Source: Phycisphaerales bacterium
Lineage (GTDB): Bacteria; Planctomycetota; Phycisphaerae; Phycisphaerales; UBA1924
DNA: 64,000 bases
Direction of reading: 5' to 3'
NCBI GenBank assembly: GCA_029260455.1
Contig: JAJDDF010000006.1
Coordinates: forward strand, 310,001 to 374,000
Both the position numbers and the translations under genes were made by a program. Positions 15,450 through 24,951 of this stretch are shown in pieces; positions within the stretch are counted from its first letter, which is position 1, and each line of letters opens with the position of its first letter. The notes under the pieces were generated by a model. The model was not told where the DNA came from. It worked only from the letters and a program-made list of their open reading frames with translations, and did no database searches.

Positions 15450-18101
15450 ATGGTGGAGCATGAGCATATGCAAGTTAACGCCCCCAACCCTCGCACGGAT
15501 GCTGACACGGATACTGATCAGCACCTGCACCATGTGCAGCGTGCAGTTTCCATAGCAGCACGCCGAGGGGTCGCTCGCGATTGTGCCCGTGTGCTTGGCC
15601 CTGCCCTGACGATCGGGGCCGCTGCGGGACTGGCGCTTGCGCTGGGTGATCGCCTTGTTGGTCCGGGGCTTGCCTGGCAGTGGCTTATTGGCGCGCCGGG
15701 CGGGGTTTCGCTGATAGTTGGCATCGCACGGGTCGCGATGATTCGGCGCTCTTCGGTGCATTCCGCATGGACCATCGATCAGGCGTTGAACCTTGATGAA
15801 CGGCTTTCATCGGCGATCAATCTTTCACAGCGCGACACGCACGATCCTTTTGCGACGCTCACAACGCGCGATGCGGAGATGGTCGCCGCAAAAGTGGATG
15901 TGAAAAACGCGATTCCAGTGCGCTTCGGCGGGTGGTGGCTCGCTTGGCCGATTGTGGCAGCGGGTGCGATCAGTCTTGGCATGTTCGTCTCGCCCATGCG
16001 CTTACTTGAAGATCGAAGCGCCATTGAAGAAGCGAACGCGCACATCGAGCGCGTGAATAGCGCCACGAATGCCATCGAAGATGCCATTGCCAATGTCACC
16101 ACGACGGACAGTGACGCGTTGCCTGATGAGTCGGCTGTTGAACAAGCAATCACAGATGATTTGATCGCGCCTGAAGATCGCGATGCCCTTGAACAAATTC
16201 GCAATGAACTTGAACGCGGCGAGCGCACTCCGGAAGAAGCCCGGGCTGAGGCGGCGGATGTACTGGGTGATGCCGCCGAAGAGCGCGAAGAACATGCCGC
16301 AGAAGCCCAGGCGCAAGATGACGCATTGCGCGAGTTGCTTGAATCCATGCCGGAAAATGCATCGAGTGATGCCCCGGACGAGCGGGCGACTGAAGAGTTT
16401 GGCCAAGCCCTGCGCGAAGGTGATCTCGAACGTGCCGCAGAGGCGCTTGAAGCCCTAGAAGAACAGATGCGCGAGATGTCACCCGACGAGCGCGAGCGCG
16501 TTGCAGAAGAACTGGAGCAATTGGCCGAGGAGATTGACAATGCCGCAGAAGCGCAGGCGGAGGAGCGTGCGCAGGAGGCCGAGAAGGCAGTAGACGATCT
16601 GCGTGATCGGGGCGTGCCCGAAGAAGCGGCACAAGAAATTGCACAGGAACGCGATGCGGATGCCGCTGCGGATCGATTGCAAGAAGAAGGCATGGATGAA
16701 GATGCGGCACGCGACCTTGCAGAAAAAACCGCACAAGAGCAGCGCGATCGCGAAGCTCAGGAGCAGGCCGAGGAGACCTCGCGCGATCTTGCGGAAGATT
16801 TGAATCGCTCCGCAGAAGACACACGCGAGCAAACGCCGCAAGAACCCCCCGCTGACGATGAGCCATCATCCGAGGGTGAACAACCGCCGCAAAATGATGA
16901 GGGTGAAGAGGGCGATCAGGGCGAGCCGGATCAAGAAGGCGCTCAGGGGACGCCGCACGAAGAGGGTGATGGGCAACAGCAGGGCGATGATGCAGGCAAG
17001 CAGCCGGGGGAATCGGAATCGCAACCGGATTCAAATACGCCGGGCGATGCGCCCGATGGCATGCAGGGCACCACGCCAACTGAATCGCCGGATGAAGATG
17101 CACCCGCCGGTGATCCAAAGAGTGCGCCGCGCGATGGTCGCCCCGCGCCCGAGCAGCAAGAGGGTCAAGGCGGCACGCAATCGCCCGACCAGCGCGAACA
17201 AAATGAGCAGGAAGGCGCGGACAACGATTCCAGTTCGCCGGGTGAAAACCCGGGCGAGCAGGACAGTTCGGGTGGCGCACCGAGTGAGCAAAGCCCTGAA
17301 GATCAAAGTACGCCGCACGAAGGTGATTCATCTGCCGCGCCACCCAAACCCGGTGAACAAAAGCCCGGTGGTCAGCAGCCGCAACAAGGCGGCGAGCAAC
17401 CTCCAGAAGGTGCCCAACCGGGCGGCGCTCCGGGCGAACCTGATGATTCCTCACAACCCGCAGGGGGTGCGTCCTCTGGTGAACAGATGCCTGATGGCGC
17501 AGGCGAACCAAGTGAGGGACAGAATGAATCCGACGGCACAGGTTCTGGCGCAGGCAGTGGCGAAGACAGTCCACTTGAAAACCTACGCGAACGGTTGAAT
17601 CAATTTTCGCAAGCCCAGGAAGAGGCCGCACAAGATCAACGCGCCGCTGAGTCATTGCGCCAACAACAACAGGAATTGCTTGACCAGATGACTCCCGAAG
17701 AGCGCGAAGAACTGATGCGTCTTGCGCGTGAACGTCAAATTGAAACGGGCGACCCGGATGACCTGCGCACGGCGCCTTTTGATGCCCGCCGATCGGGCGA
17801 GCTTTCGGGGCCGCGCGATGTCGCCGGGCAAATTGACAATCCCAATCCCGCGCCACAGCAGGCAACGGGGACACCAACCCAACAATCGGTGCACCAGGAA
17901 CTGGTGGAGCGGCGTAAGGAAGTCCGACGGGCCATCGAAGAAAAGCGAGTGCCGGCTCGATATCGCAACATCGAGGAATATTTTCGCCGGACTGCCGAGG
18001 ACGCGAAGCGAGCCCAAAACCCAGCCAAGGCAGATGAATCCGCAACCCCATCGCCGCCGGATGATGAAGATGCACCGCCAGCGCAAGAGTCGTCGTCATG
18101 A
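15450..18101 (+). CDS. Large membrane protein with Glu/Gln/Pro-rich low-complexity region (DUF4175-like layout)
   Basis: The protein has 883 residues. Three hydrophobic segments (about 49-71, 75-98 and 160-181) lie in the first fifth. They are followed by some 400 residues of EEA/AEE/AQE helical repeat and then about 250 residues rich in Gly, Glu, Gln, Pro and Ser. The C-terminus is charged with a conserved-looking PARYRNIEEYFRRTAED block. Proteins of this plan (DUF4175-like) commonly sit beside VWA proteins in planctomycetes and some proteobacteria, and the next gene here is a double-VWA protein 21 bases away. Alternative start at 15468. Long antisense open frames here are artefacts of the repeats. 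Confidence 0.85.
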   Translation: MVEHEHMQVNAPNPRTDADTDTDQHLHHVQRAVSIAARRGVARDCARVLGPALTIGAAAGLALALGDRLVGPGLAWQWLIGAPGGVSLIVGIARVAMIRRSSVHSAWTIDQALNLDERLSSAINLSQRDTHDPFATLTTRDAEMVAAKVDVKNAIPVRFGGWWLAWPIVAAGAISLGMFVSPMRLLEDRSAIEEANAHIERVNSATNAIEDAIANVTTTDSDALPDESAVEQAITDDLIAPEDRDALEQIRNELERGERTPEEARAEAADVLGDAAEEREEHAAEAQAQDDALRELLESMPENASSDAPDERATEEFGQALREGDLERAAEALEALEEQMREMSPDERERVAEELEQLAEEIDNAAEAQAEERAQEAEKAVDDLRDRGVPEEAAQEIAQERDADAAADRLQEEGMDEDAARDLAEKTAQEQRDREAQEQAEETSRDLAEDLNRSAEDTREQTPQEPPADDEPSSEGEQPPQNDEGEEGDQGEPDQEGAQGTPHEEGDGQQQGDDAGKQPGESESQPDSNTPGDAPDGMQGTTPTESPDEDAPAGDPKSAPRDGRPAPEQQEGQGGTQSPDQREQNEQEGADNDSSSPGENPGEQDSSGGAPSEQSPEDQSTPHEGDSSAAPPKPGEQKPGGQQPQQGGEQPPEGAQPGGAPGEPDDSSQPAGGASSGEQMPDGAGEPSEGQNESDGTGSGAGSGEDSPLENLRERLNQFSQAQEEAAQDQRAAESLRQQQQELLDQMTPEEREELMRLARERQIETGDPDDLRTAPFDARRSGELSGPRDVAGQIDNPNPAPQQATGTPTQQSVHQELVERRKEVRRAIEEKRVPARYRNIEEYFRRTAEDAKRAQNPAKADESATPSPPDDEDAPPAQESSS

Positions 18102-18122
18102 TCGCACACACTCCCTAAACTC

Positions 18123-21100
18123 TTGATGATGGGCCTGTCATTTGAACAACCTGTGATGCTCTTTGTGGCGCTGCTTGCGCTGCCCGCGATCATTCTCGCG
18201 GTACGCTGGTGTCGTGGCGCGATGAGTACCCTGCGCGCGTGGACCATTGCCGCAGCACGGGCGATATTGATCGTTCTGCTTACTGCGATTCTTGCGGGCG
18301 CGGCATCGGTGCATCACACCGATCGCCTTGCAGTGATTGCGGTGATTGATGTGTCGGATTCGGTGCGCCGGTACGCCGACCGGTTTGCTAACCTGCCGCA
18401 CGCCGCTGGTGAATCGCGCCCGACATGGGATGATGCGATCCAGAAGGTGCTCAAAGATGCAACGATTGATCGCGGGCCGGACGATCTTTTTGGGGTGGTG
18501 GTCTTTGATGGGCGCTCGATTGCCGTCTCTGCGCCATCGACTGCACCTGCCAACGATCTCACGATTGATTACCACCTTGCCGATGGCACGGACATCGGCG
18601 CTGCGCTGCGACTCGCCGGGCTTCTGTTCCCGCCCAATGCGGCCCGGCGTGTGGTGCTGATCAGTGATGGCGTTGAAACGGCGGGCGATGCCCTGGAAGC
18701 AGCACGCGAACTCGCCGCCACCGGCAATAGCAATGCGCGCACGCCAGTTGATGTCATGCCGATCGTCTTTCGCGTACAGCGCGAGGTGATGATCGAAGCC
18801 GTCGATGCCCCACCGCGCGCAGGTGATGGCGCGACCATTGCGGTGCGTGTTGTGTTGTCATCAACTGAAGCGACGACCGGCACGCTTGACCTACTCTATG
18901 AAGATGAACAAGTAGATATCAATGGAACCGCACCAGGCAAGAGCAGGCGGGTAGCGCTGAATGCGGGTCGCACTATTGTCACTCTTGATGTGCCGCTGCA
19001 GCGTGGGCGCATCGTGCACCGCTTTGAGCCGGTATTCACGCCTGATGATCCGGGTGCAGATGGTGTTGTCGATAACAATCGCGGCGAAACATTCACGCTA
19101 TCACCGGGGCGCGGAGCCATTTTGCTTGTCGATGGTCGCGGCGCCGACGGCATTGATGCTGGCCCCAATCCGCTGCCATCGGCATTTCGTCGCGCCGCGA
19201 TGCCACTGCAACGCATCCTGCCCGCGCAGATGCCCCGCGAACTGCTCGAACTTTCCGCCTATGACCTTGTGATTCTTCAGGATGTGGCCGCAGATGATTT
19301 GCCGCGCGAATCGCACACGGCGCTCGCGGAGTATGTCACCACAATGGGCGGCGGGCTTGTCATGATCGGCGGACCTCGCAGTTTCGGCGCGGGTGGATGG
19401 CTTGGCACGGATATTGAACCCATTTTGCCCGTGCGCCTCGATTTACCGGATGACATCATTGTGCCGCAGGCGGCGATTGCCATCGTACTTGATGCATCGG
19501 GCTCGATGGGGCGAACAGTGATGGGCGGGGCGCGTACGCAACAGGAGATTGCCAACAACGGCGCAGCGCTCGCCATTGAAACCCTTGACAAGACTGATCT
19601 GGTCACAGTGATTGCATTCAGTTCCAAACCAGATGTCATCGTGCCACTCGAGCGCAACACCAACGCGGCGCACAGCGCGGCGATGGTGCGATCAATCCGC
19701 CCCAATGGCGGGACCAATCTGTACCCCGCGATGCGCGCCGCAGCCCAGCCGCTTCTGGAAGCCGAAGCCTCTGTGAAACACATGATCATCTTGAGCGATG
19801 GTCGGTCGCAGGGTGATCCAGATGACATGACGCTCTATGCACAGACGCTGCGTGATGAGGGCATTTCAATTTCAACAATCGCAGTTGGTGATAGCGCAGA
19901 TGAAGTTGTACTTGCCACTATTGCATCACTCGGCGGCGGCGAATACCACCGCGTGATTGACCCTTCCACGATTCCGCGCATCTTTTTGAAAGAAGTGCGT
20001 GTTGTGCGGCGGCCGCTCATTCGAGAGCGGTCATTTGCGCCAAAGATCAGTGATCCGACTAGCCCGCTTATCTTTGGTGTTGATGGATTTGGCCGCTCCG
20101 GTGAAGTGCCCCCATTGAAGGGGCTTGTACTCACGCGAGATCGCGAGGGTGCTCTGGCGACCACGGCGCTCCGCACACCCGATGGCTACCCCCTTCTAGC
20201 GCACTGGTTTGCGGGGCGCGGGCGCGTTGCGGCCTTTACTTCAGATGCCTCGACGTGGGCCCGGGCGTGGCGGCGCAGCAACTGGACCGGGTATGACGCA
20301 TTCTGGCTTCAAATGGCGCGCACTGTTGCCCGGCCTGTCTCTATCGGCGCGGGACAATTCGATGCTGCGGTCGAGGGCGATACGCTTGTCTTGCACTATG
20401 AGGCAACCGATGACGATGAAAATCCCCTTGATGATCTGACTGTGCCCGCGACCATTTTCAACCCCGATGGCTCGCGCACGACGACGCGCCTGACGCAAAT
20501 CGCTCCCGGTGCATATGAAGCGCGCGTGCCCGCTCGCTCGCGAGGAAATTATTTCGCTGTCCTTTCGCCGAAACTCGGCGCGCGACGACTTGGTGAAATC
20601 ACCGGCGGGGCGAGTCGATCATTGAGTGCCGAGCTGCGCTCGTTGCGATCCGATGTACAACTGCTTCATCGCATCGCGAGCGCTACGGGCGGGCGAATCT
20701 ATGATCTGGGTCAGGCAGAACCCCTCGCGCTCTTCGATCGGGAAAACATTCGGCCTGTGCGTGCGTCTTCACCGCTGTGGCCCATTTTGTTGATCTGGTC
20801 TATCGCAGTGTTCATTGCTGATGTCGCCACGCGACGTGTGGCGTGGGACCGGTTGATCACACGCGAAGTGACGGAAACGTTGCGCACCCATACGCTTGAG
20901 GCGGCCCGTGAGCGCTCGCGCGCTGCAGCAGCCACCGTCGCAACACTTCGGCGTATCACACATCGGTGCGACAGTTCGCCTGCTGATGCGAGCGCTGACT
21001 CTGCGCCACCTGCGCAATCCAAACGTACAAAAACCACGACGGGCGAGCACCATGATCCCGATACGGACAATCGGCGCAGGCGCCTGCTTGAAGCGCAGGA

Positions 21101-21296
21101 AGCTCGGCGCACGGCACTGCGGGCCGAGATGCTGAATCGCCTCGCCAAGGGCAAACGTGCTGACACTCCAAATGCCACCAAAGACCCGGCGCAAGAGGCC
21201 TCGAAAGACGCGCCGGATGGTGCCTCACAAACGACGTCGGAGCTTCTGGCTCGACGAAGAGCGGCCCGCCGCGATCGGGACGGTACAAAATCCTAA
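18123..21296 (+). CDS. Membrane protein with two VWA domains (BatA/aerotolerance-like)
   Basis: The protein has 1057 residues. N-terminal helices (about 10-28 and 40-60) lead into a first VWA domain with the MIDAS motif DVSDS at 75-79. A segment with VDGRGADG and YDLVILQDVAADDLP...GGGLVMIGG resembles a glutamine-amidotransferase-like fold. A second VWA domain follows with DASGSMG at about 456 and GTNLYPAM. A C-terminal helix (PLWPILLIWSIAVFIADV) and a charged Lys/Arg tail end the protein. Such proteins occur with MoxR ATPase and DUF58 genes in putative metal-dependent chaperone or envelope systems; those are not in the window. The pairing with the upstream membrane protein suggests one complex. 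Confidence 0.9.
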   Translation: MMMGLSFEQPVMLFVALLALPAIILAVRWCRGAMSTLRAWTIAAARAILIVLLTAILAGAASVHHTDRLAVIAVIDVSDSVRRYADRFANLPHAAGESRPTWDDAIQKVLKDATIDRGPDDLFGVVVFDGRSIAVSAPSTAPANDLTIDYHLADGTDIGAALRLAGLLFPPNAARRVVLISDGVETAGDALEAARELAATGNSNARTPVDVMPIVFRVQREVMIEAVDAPPRAGDGATIAVRVVLSSTEATTGTLDLLYEDEQVDINGTAPGKSRRVALNAGRTIVTLDVPLQRGRIVHRFEPVFTPDDPGADGVVDNNRGETFTLSPGRGAILLVDGRGADGIDAGPNPLPSAFRRAAMPLQRILPAQMPRELLELSAYDLVILQDVAADDLPRESHTALAEYVTTMGGGLVMIGGPRSFGAGGWLGTDIEPILPVRLDLPDDIIVPQAAIAIVLDASGSMGRTVMGGARTQQEIANNGAALAIETLDKTDLVTVIAFSSKPDVIVPLERNTNAAHSAAMVRSIRPNGGTNLYPAMRAAAQPLLEAEASVKHMIILSDGRSQGDPDDMTLYAQTLRDEGISISTIAVGDSADEVVLATIASLGGGEYHRVIDPSTIPRIFLKEVRVVRRPLIRERSFAPKISDPTSPLIFGVDGFGRSGEVPPLKGLVLTRDREGALATTALRTPDGYPLLAHWFAGRGRVAAFTSDASTWARAWRRSNWTGYDAFWLQMARTVARPVSIGAGQFDAAVEGDTLVLHYEATDDDENPLDDLTVPATIFNPDGSRTTTRLTQIAPGAYEARVPARSRGNYFAVLSPKLGARRLGEITGGASRSLSAELRSLRSDVQLLHRIASATGGRIYDLGQAEPLALFDRENIRPVRASSPLWPILLIWSIAVFIADVATRRVAWDRLITREVTETLRTHTLEAARERSRAAAATVATLRRITHRCDSSPADASADSAPPAQSKRTKTTTGEHHDPDTDNRRRRLLEAQEARRTALRAEMLNRLAKGKRADTPNATKDPAQEASKDAPDGASQTTSELLARRRAARRDRDGTKS

Positions 21297-21350
21297 TACG
21301 TTCTTTGCCCGCACAGGGTAGTTTTGCGTCACAATGCGTGAGATCAGCCG

Positions 21351-21941
21351 GTGGCCCGACGAGAGGTCATCCCCAAGAGACCAAGCCAAAGGACCGTTGT
21401 GGACCGTGCAACATTCGAAAAACTGGCCGTTGAGCACTTGGATGCGGTTCATCGGATGGCGTTGCAGCTTGCCAAGCAGCCGGATGTCGCTGCCGACCTG
21501 GTCCAGGAGACCTACCTGAAGGCCCTGCGTGCCTCAGCCACATTCGAAGAGCGCGGCAAGGGGATTCGGGCGTGGTTGTTCACTATTTTGCACAACACGT
21601 TTTATTCAGACCTCCGCAAGGGGCAACGTCGCCCCACCGCTGTCGGCGAATTTTTTGAGGCCTCAGACACCGAATCTGCGCCCGAGGATGCACCGCCTGC
21701 CTGGGATCTTGCCTCACTTGACTGGGAGCATGTGGACGATCGTCTGAAGCAGGCGATTGATGATTTATCGCCCGAACACCGGGAAGTGCTGTTGCTTTGG
21801 GGGGTCGAGGGGCTGAAATACCGTGAAGTGGGCGAGATATTGGGCGTGCCACTCGGGACCGTCATGAGCCGGTTACACCGGGCCCGCAAGATTTTGGCTG
21901 AATCATTGGAAGAATTCGCTGCGGAACTGGGTTGGTCCTAG
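21351..21941 (+). CDS. ECF-type RNA polymerase sigma factor
   Basis: The protein has 196 residues from a GTG start. Region 2 is visible as HRMALQLAKQPDVAADLVQET, with the -10 recognition helix around it. Region 4 is the HTH LSPEHREVLLLW...KYREVGEILGVPLGTVMSRLHRARKIL. The linker (FFEASDTESAPEDAPPAWD) is acidic. The next gene encodes a single-pass membrane protein of the right layout for its anti-sigma factor, so the sigma factor probably responds to an envelope signal. The start is not firmly fixed; a later GTG is possible. Confidence 0.92.
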   Translation: MARREVIPKRPSQRTVVDRATFEKLAVEHLDAVHRMALQLAKQPDVAADLVQETYLKALRASATFEERGKGIRAWLFTILHNTFYSDLRKGQRRPTAVGEFFEASDTESAPEDAPPAWDLASLDWEHVDDRLKQAIDDLSPEHREVLLLWGVEGLKYREVGEILGVPLGTVMSRLHRARKILAESLEEFAAELGWS

Positions 21942-21987
21942 GTCGGCGGCCTTGATTTCGGGCTGTCGAACCCGCGATATAGAGATC

Positions 21988-22989
21988 ATGGAATGGGATG
22001 CCAGCATGAGTATGGGCACAGGCAACCGAGATGACGATCGCCTTGATATGGCGCAGCTTAGTGATGCTGCGCTCATTCGGGCCGCTGCGGACGATGAACC
22101 CGGCGCCCGCGCCGAGCTGCAACGCCGGGGAATCTCTGATTCTGATGCGCAAATTGTTTTTGAATCGTCGCTGCGTGATGCCGTCGGACGCGCCATGAGC
22201 GGCTCGACTGCGCCTGCGGCCCTTCGGGCACAGGTCATTGCGATGATGCATCGCGAGCGTGACGAACACCCCCATGCAGAATCAATGAGCTTTGTCGAGG
22301 CGAAAGCCCGGCATGAAGCGCACGCCAAACCGCGCGATGCACACCACAAATGGATGGGTTCCGGCCTGCGGCGCGGCGTGGCGATCGCTGCGGTTGTGGC
22401 CCTTGGCGCAGGCGCGACGTGGATGGGCGTGCAGAATTCGCAATCCATCAATGGCAACACCTTGATCACTGAAAACGCTTCATTTTTGAATACTTTGTCT
22501 TTCATTCGTCAAGAGCATGACAGCCGCGCCACCTTTGATGATCAATACCGCGCGACATTTACCGTGAAGATTGAAGAGGCCCTCGATCTCGCTGAACATG
22601 AGCTTGGTTCGATGCCAACGTGCCTCGAAAAGGCTATTCGTGGATGCACCGATTCCGGACTTGTCTTTGCCGGGCTGAGTTCATGCTCGATGCCGGATGA
22701 CTCTGGCGCGGTACACGTGATGTACTGGTCGGTGCCCGATGAAAGCACGGTGAGCATGTTCATTATTTCGGACCTTGAGGGCGCTACGGAAACCGAATGC
22801 CCAACCAAGGCCCTGGAGGTTGGCACCAGCTATGTGTGCTCGGAATCGCAGGAATCCGGCTCTCCGCTGCAGGTCTGGCGCCGTGGTGATTTCACGTTCT
22901 ACCTCGCCTCAGGGCACACGGAACCCGTGCCGGTGGTCCGCAAGCTTCACGAAGCCCCGATTCGCGAAGAAATGCTTGGGTCTTTATAG
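21988..22989 (+). CDS. Probable membrane anti-sigma factor partner of the ECF sigma
   Basis: The protein has 333 residues from the ATG at 21988. A cytoplasmic N-terminal part of about 125 residues begins with LSDAALIRAAADDEPGARAELQRRG. A single membrane helix follows (about 126-146, GVAIAAVVALGAGATWMGV), then an extracytoplasmic domain of about 190 residues with several Cys that could form disulfides. It lacks the HxxxCxxC zinc motif of ZAS-type anti-sigma factors. The position 46 bases after the ECF gene and the topology support the role; direct sequence evidence for sigma binding is lacking. Confidence 0.75.
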   Translation: MEWDASMSMGTGNRDDDRLDMAQLSDAALIRAAADDEPGARAELQRRGISDSDAQIVFESSLRDAVGRAMSGSTAPAALRAQVIAMMHRERDEHPHAESMSFVEAKARHEAHAKPRDAHHKWMGSGLRRGVAIAAVVALGAGATWMGVQNSQSINGNTLITENASFLNTLSFIRQEHDSRATFDDQYRATFTVKIEEALDLAEHELGSMPTCLEKAIRGCTDSGLVFAGLSSCSMPDDSGAVHVMYWSVPDESTVSMFIISDLEGATETECPTKALEVGTSYVCSESQESGSPLQVWRRGDFTFYLASGHTEPVPVVRKLHEAPIREEMLGSL

Positions 22990-23081
22990 CTTTGTCTCCA
23001 CAATTGCTGCTCTGAAACGGTCGAATGGCACTATGGTTGAGGAGGGTGAAAACCGCCCCTTTGCCAGGAGTCCATCGCGAC

Positions 23082-24932
23082 ATGCATCACAAGACCAACC
23101 CAATGACGCGACGTGCCTCTGTCAGTGTTGCCATCGCGTGTATCACACTCGCCTCCCACACCGCTATCGCACAAAATGCCCTTGGCTCGGGGCGTGCCCT
23201 CGATGCCAATCAGCGTGCTGGTTCGCGGGGCACCAATACTCAGGCCAATGATTTTTACGCTGACCTCGCATTGCGCAATGCCATCATCACGGGCAACGCG
23301 CCGGGCGGGCAGCACTTCCGGGCTGAGGTTGGATACCGCGCTGCGGGTGATTTTCTTGGCGCGACTGCTGCCGACTCGCTGTTCAACTTTCAACGTGACA
23401 GCTATTTCTCCGGGCTCGCGGCTCATAAAGTGCGCGGGCTTGCGGGGATGCAGCTTCAAATGAACATTTCAATCAGCGGCCTCAATTCTCCCAATGGCTT
23501 TCTCATCAGCCGCCCCGGCGCGGGCGCATCTGCGTCCATTGTCCAAGGCGGAACCGCGCCAGCTCGCATTGATCCTTTCCTGACGCTCCAAGGTTCCCTG
23601 CGCTCGACCTCTGCGTATCTGATTCGGGAAGCCGATCGCCCGATTGTTGTCGGCTCCCGTGATTATGGCAATGGCAATGTCATGCCCCTCGTTGCATCAT
23701 CACTTGTTGGCGTGCGCTCACTGATGTTTAACAATGTTGCGCTCTCAGGGCCGAGGAATCTTGAGCAAGCTCAGTATCAAGGCAACACATCGCTCACACT
23801 TTCGGACCCGGTGGCGCAACTGCGCGGACCGAATGATCCCGCGCTGACTGCGGCGCGCGAACTGGCCTCTGGACAAATACACTCGATTGATCCGAAACGG
23901 GTAGATTCCTCGATGGTCCCAGTGTCTCAGCACGAACAACTGCTGCAATCGCTGCGCACTGCAACGGGACATCTTGACCTGCAAATCCCGGGCACACTCA
24001 ATCCCCCGGATGAACCACTCGAATCCGAAACAACTCCTATCGATGACACATCAGAAAATCCGACATCGCCAATGGACGATCTTGATGCTGCCCTGCGCCG
24101 GCTGACGGAGTCGCTCACCCTTGACCACTCCGATGCTTCCGAAAATCTCCAAGATCCGCAGGCGCGATCAACACCTTCGACCACAGAAGATGAACCCGAA
24201 TCTTCATTTCGTCCGCTTGATCCAACTGCGCGTCGCGAGGGGGTGTCGCAATCGGATCAAGGTGCATCTGATACACAAGATGAAGAAGGCGCCTTCGATC
24301 TAAACCTGCAGATGCTTGTTGACGCAATGGCACAAAAAGAGTTCAGGCTTCGTCAACTAACAAGCGGCGAATACGATCCTGACAATATTTACGACACGCA
24401 CATGCGCGCCGGTGAGCTCGGGCTGCGCGATGGGCGCTGGATGGACGCAGAAGAACGATTCTCAACTGCACTCAACTTGCGCCCGGGGGATGCTCTTGCA
24501 GCGCTGGGACGCGTGCAGGCTCAGATTGGTGCCGGGCTGTTGCGATCGGCGGCCTCCAACTTGCGTGATCTGATGCGCGCGTATCCCGAACTGGCCAGTG
24601 TGCGCCTTGACGCGGGCTTGCTTCCGCCCGCACCTCGACTCGCCCGCATTACTGTGCAACTTGAGTATCAGCGGAGCCGCAGACGCGTGGGCTGGATAGA
24701 CGCTGCATTTCTCAGTGCCTATGTGGCTCGCCTGCTGAACGACCGCATTGCACTCGTGCAGGCCTTTGAAGATCTGGAGCGGGCAGAGCGAGAGAACGGC
24801 GTTTCACACGATCCGGTCTACCGTTTCCTCGAACGGGTGTGGATGGCAGATGTCTATGAGGCGGGTGCCGATTCCGCCCCTGCCGACGAGGTGGACCCCG
24901 CCAGTGGCGAGACTGACGATCCCGCGCGATGA
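23082..24932 (+). CDS. Secreted protein with Asp/Ser/Pro-rich linker and TPR-like C-terminus
   Basis: The protein has 616 residues from the ATG at 23082 (AGGAG 11 bases upstream). A Sec signal peptide (VSVAIACITLASHTAIAQ) is clear. The first 250 residues are beta-rich with repeated GLA/GLN/GVRS segments and no family I know. An acidic low-complexity linker (about 300-430) follows. The C-terminal 150 residues contain AGELGLRDGRWMDAEERFSTALNLRPGDALAALGRVQ, a TPR-like pair (landmark). It sits between the sigma/anti-sigma pair and a PP2C phosphatase gene, all on one strand. Confidence 0.8.
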   Translation: MHHKTNPMTRRASVSVAIACITLASHTAIAQNALGSGRALDANQRAGSRGTNTQANDFYADLALRNAIITGNAPGGQHFRAEVGYRAAGDFLGATAADSLFNFQRDSYFSGLAAHKVRGLAGMQLQMNISISGLNSPNGFLISRPGAGASASIVQGGTAPARIDPFLTLQGSLRSTSAYLIREADRPIVVGSRDYGNGNVMPLVASSLVGVRSLMFNNVALSGPRNLEQAQYQGNTSLTLSDPVAQLRGPNDPALTAARELASGQIHSIDPKRVDSSMVPVSQHEQLLQSLRTATGHLDLQIPGTLNPPDEPLESETTPIDDTSENPTSPMDDLDAALRRLTESLTLDHSDASENLQDPQARSTPSTTEDEPESSFRPLDPTARREGVSQSDQGASDTQDEEGAFDLNLQMLVDAMAQKEFRLRQLTSGEYDPDNIYDTHMRAGELGLRDGRWMDAEERFSTALNLRPGDALAALGRVQAQIGAGLLRSAASNLRDLMRAYPELASVRLDAGLLPPAPRLARITVQLEYQRSRRRVGWIDAAFLSAYVARLLNDRIALVQAFEDLERAERENGVSHDPVYRFLERVWMADVYEAGADSAPADEVDPASGETDDPAR

Positions 24933-24951
24933 TGTCCGGGTGTCACGCCCA

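Noticed and set aside
16150-18111. Long open frame on the minus strand (about 650 codons) opposite the Glu/Pro-rich gene
   Set aside because: Its product is a His/Pro/Arg-rich sequence with no domain, and it arises from the biased codons of the real gene. It has no ribosome-binding site or conserved feature.
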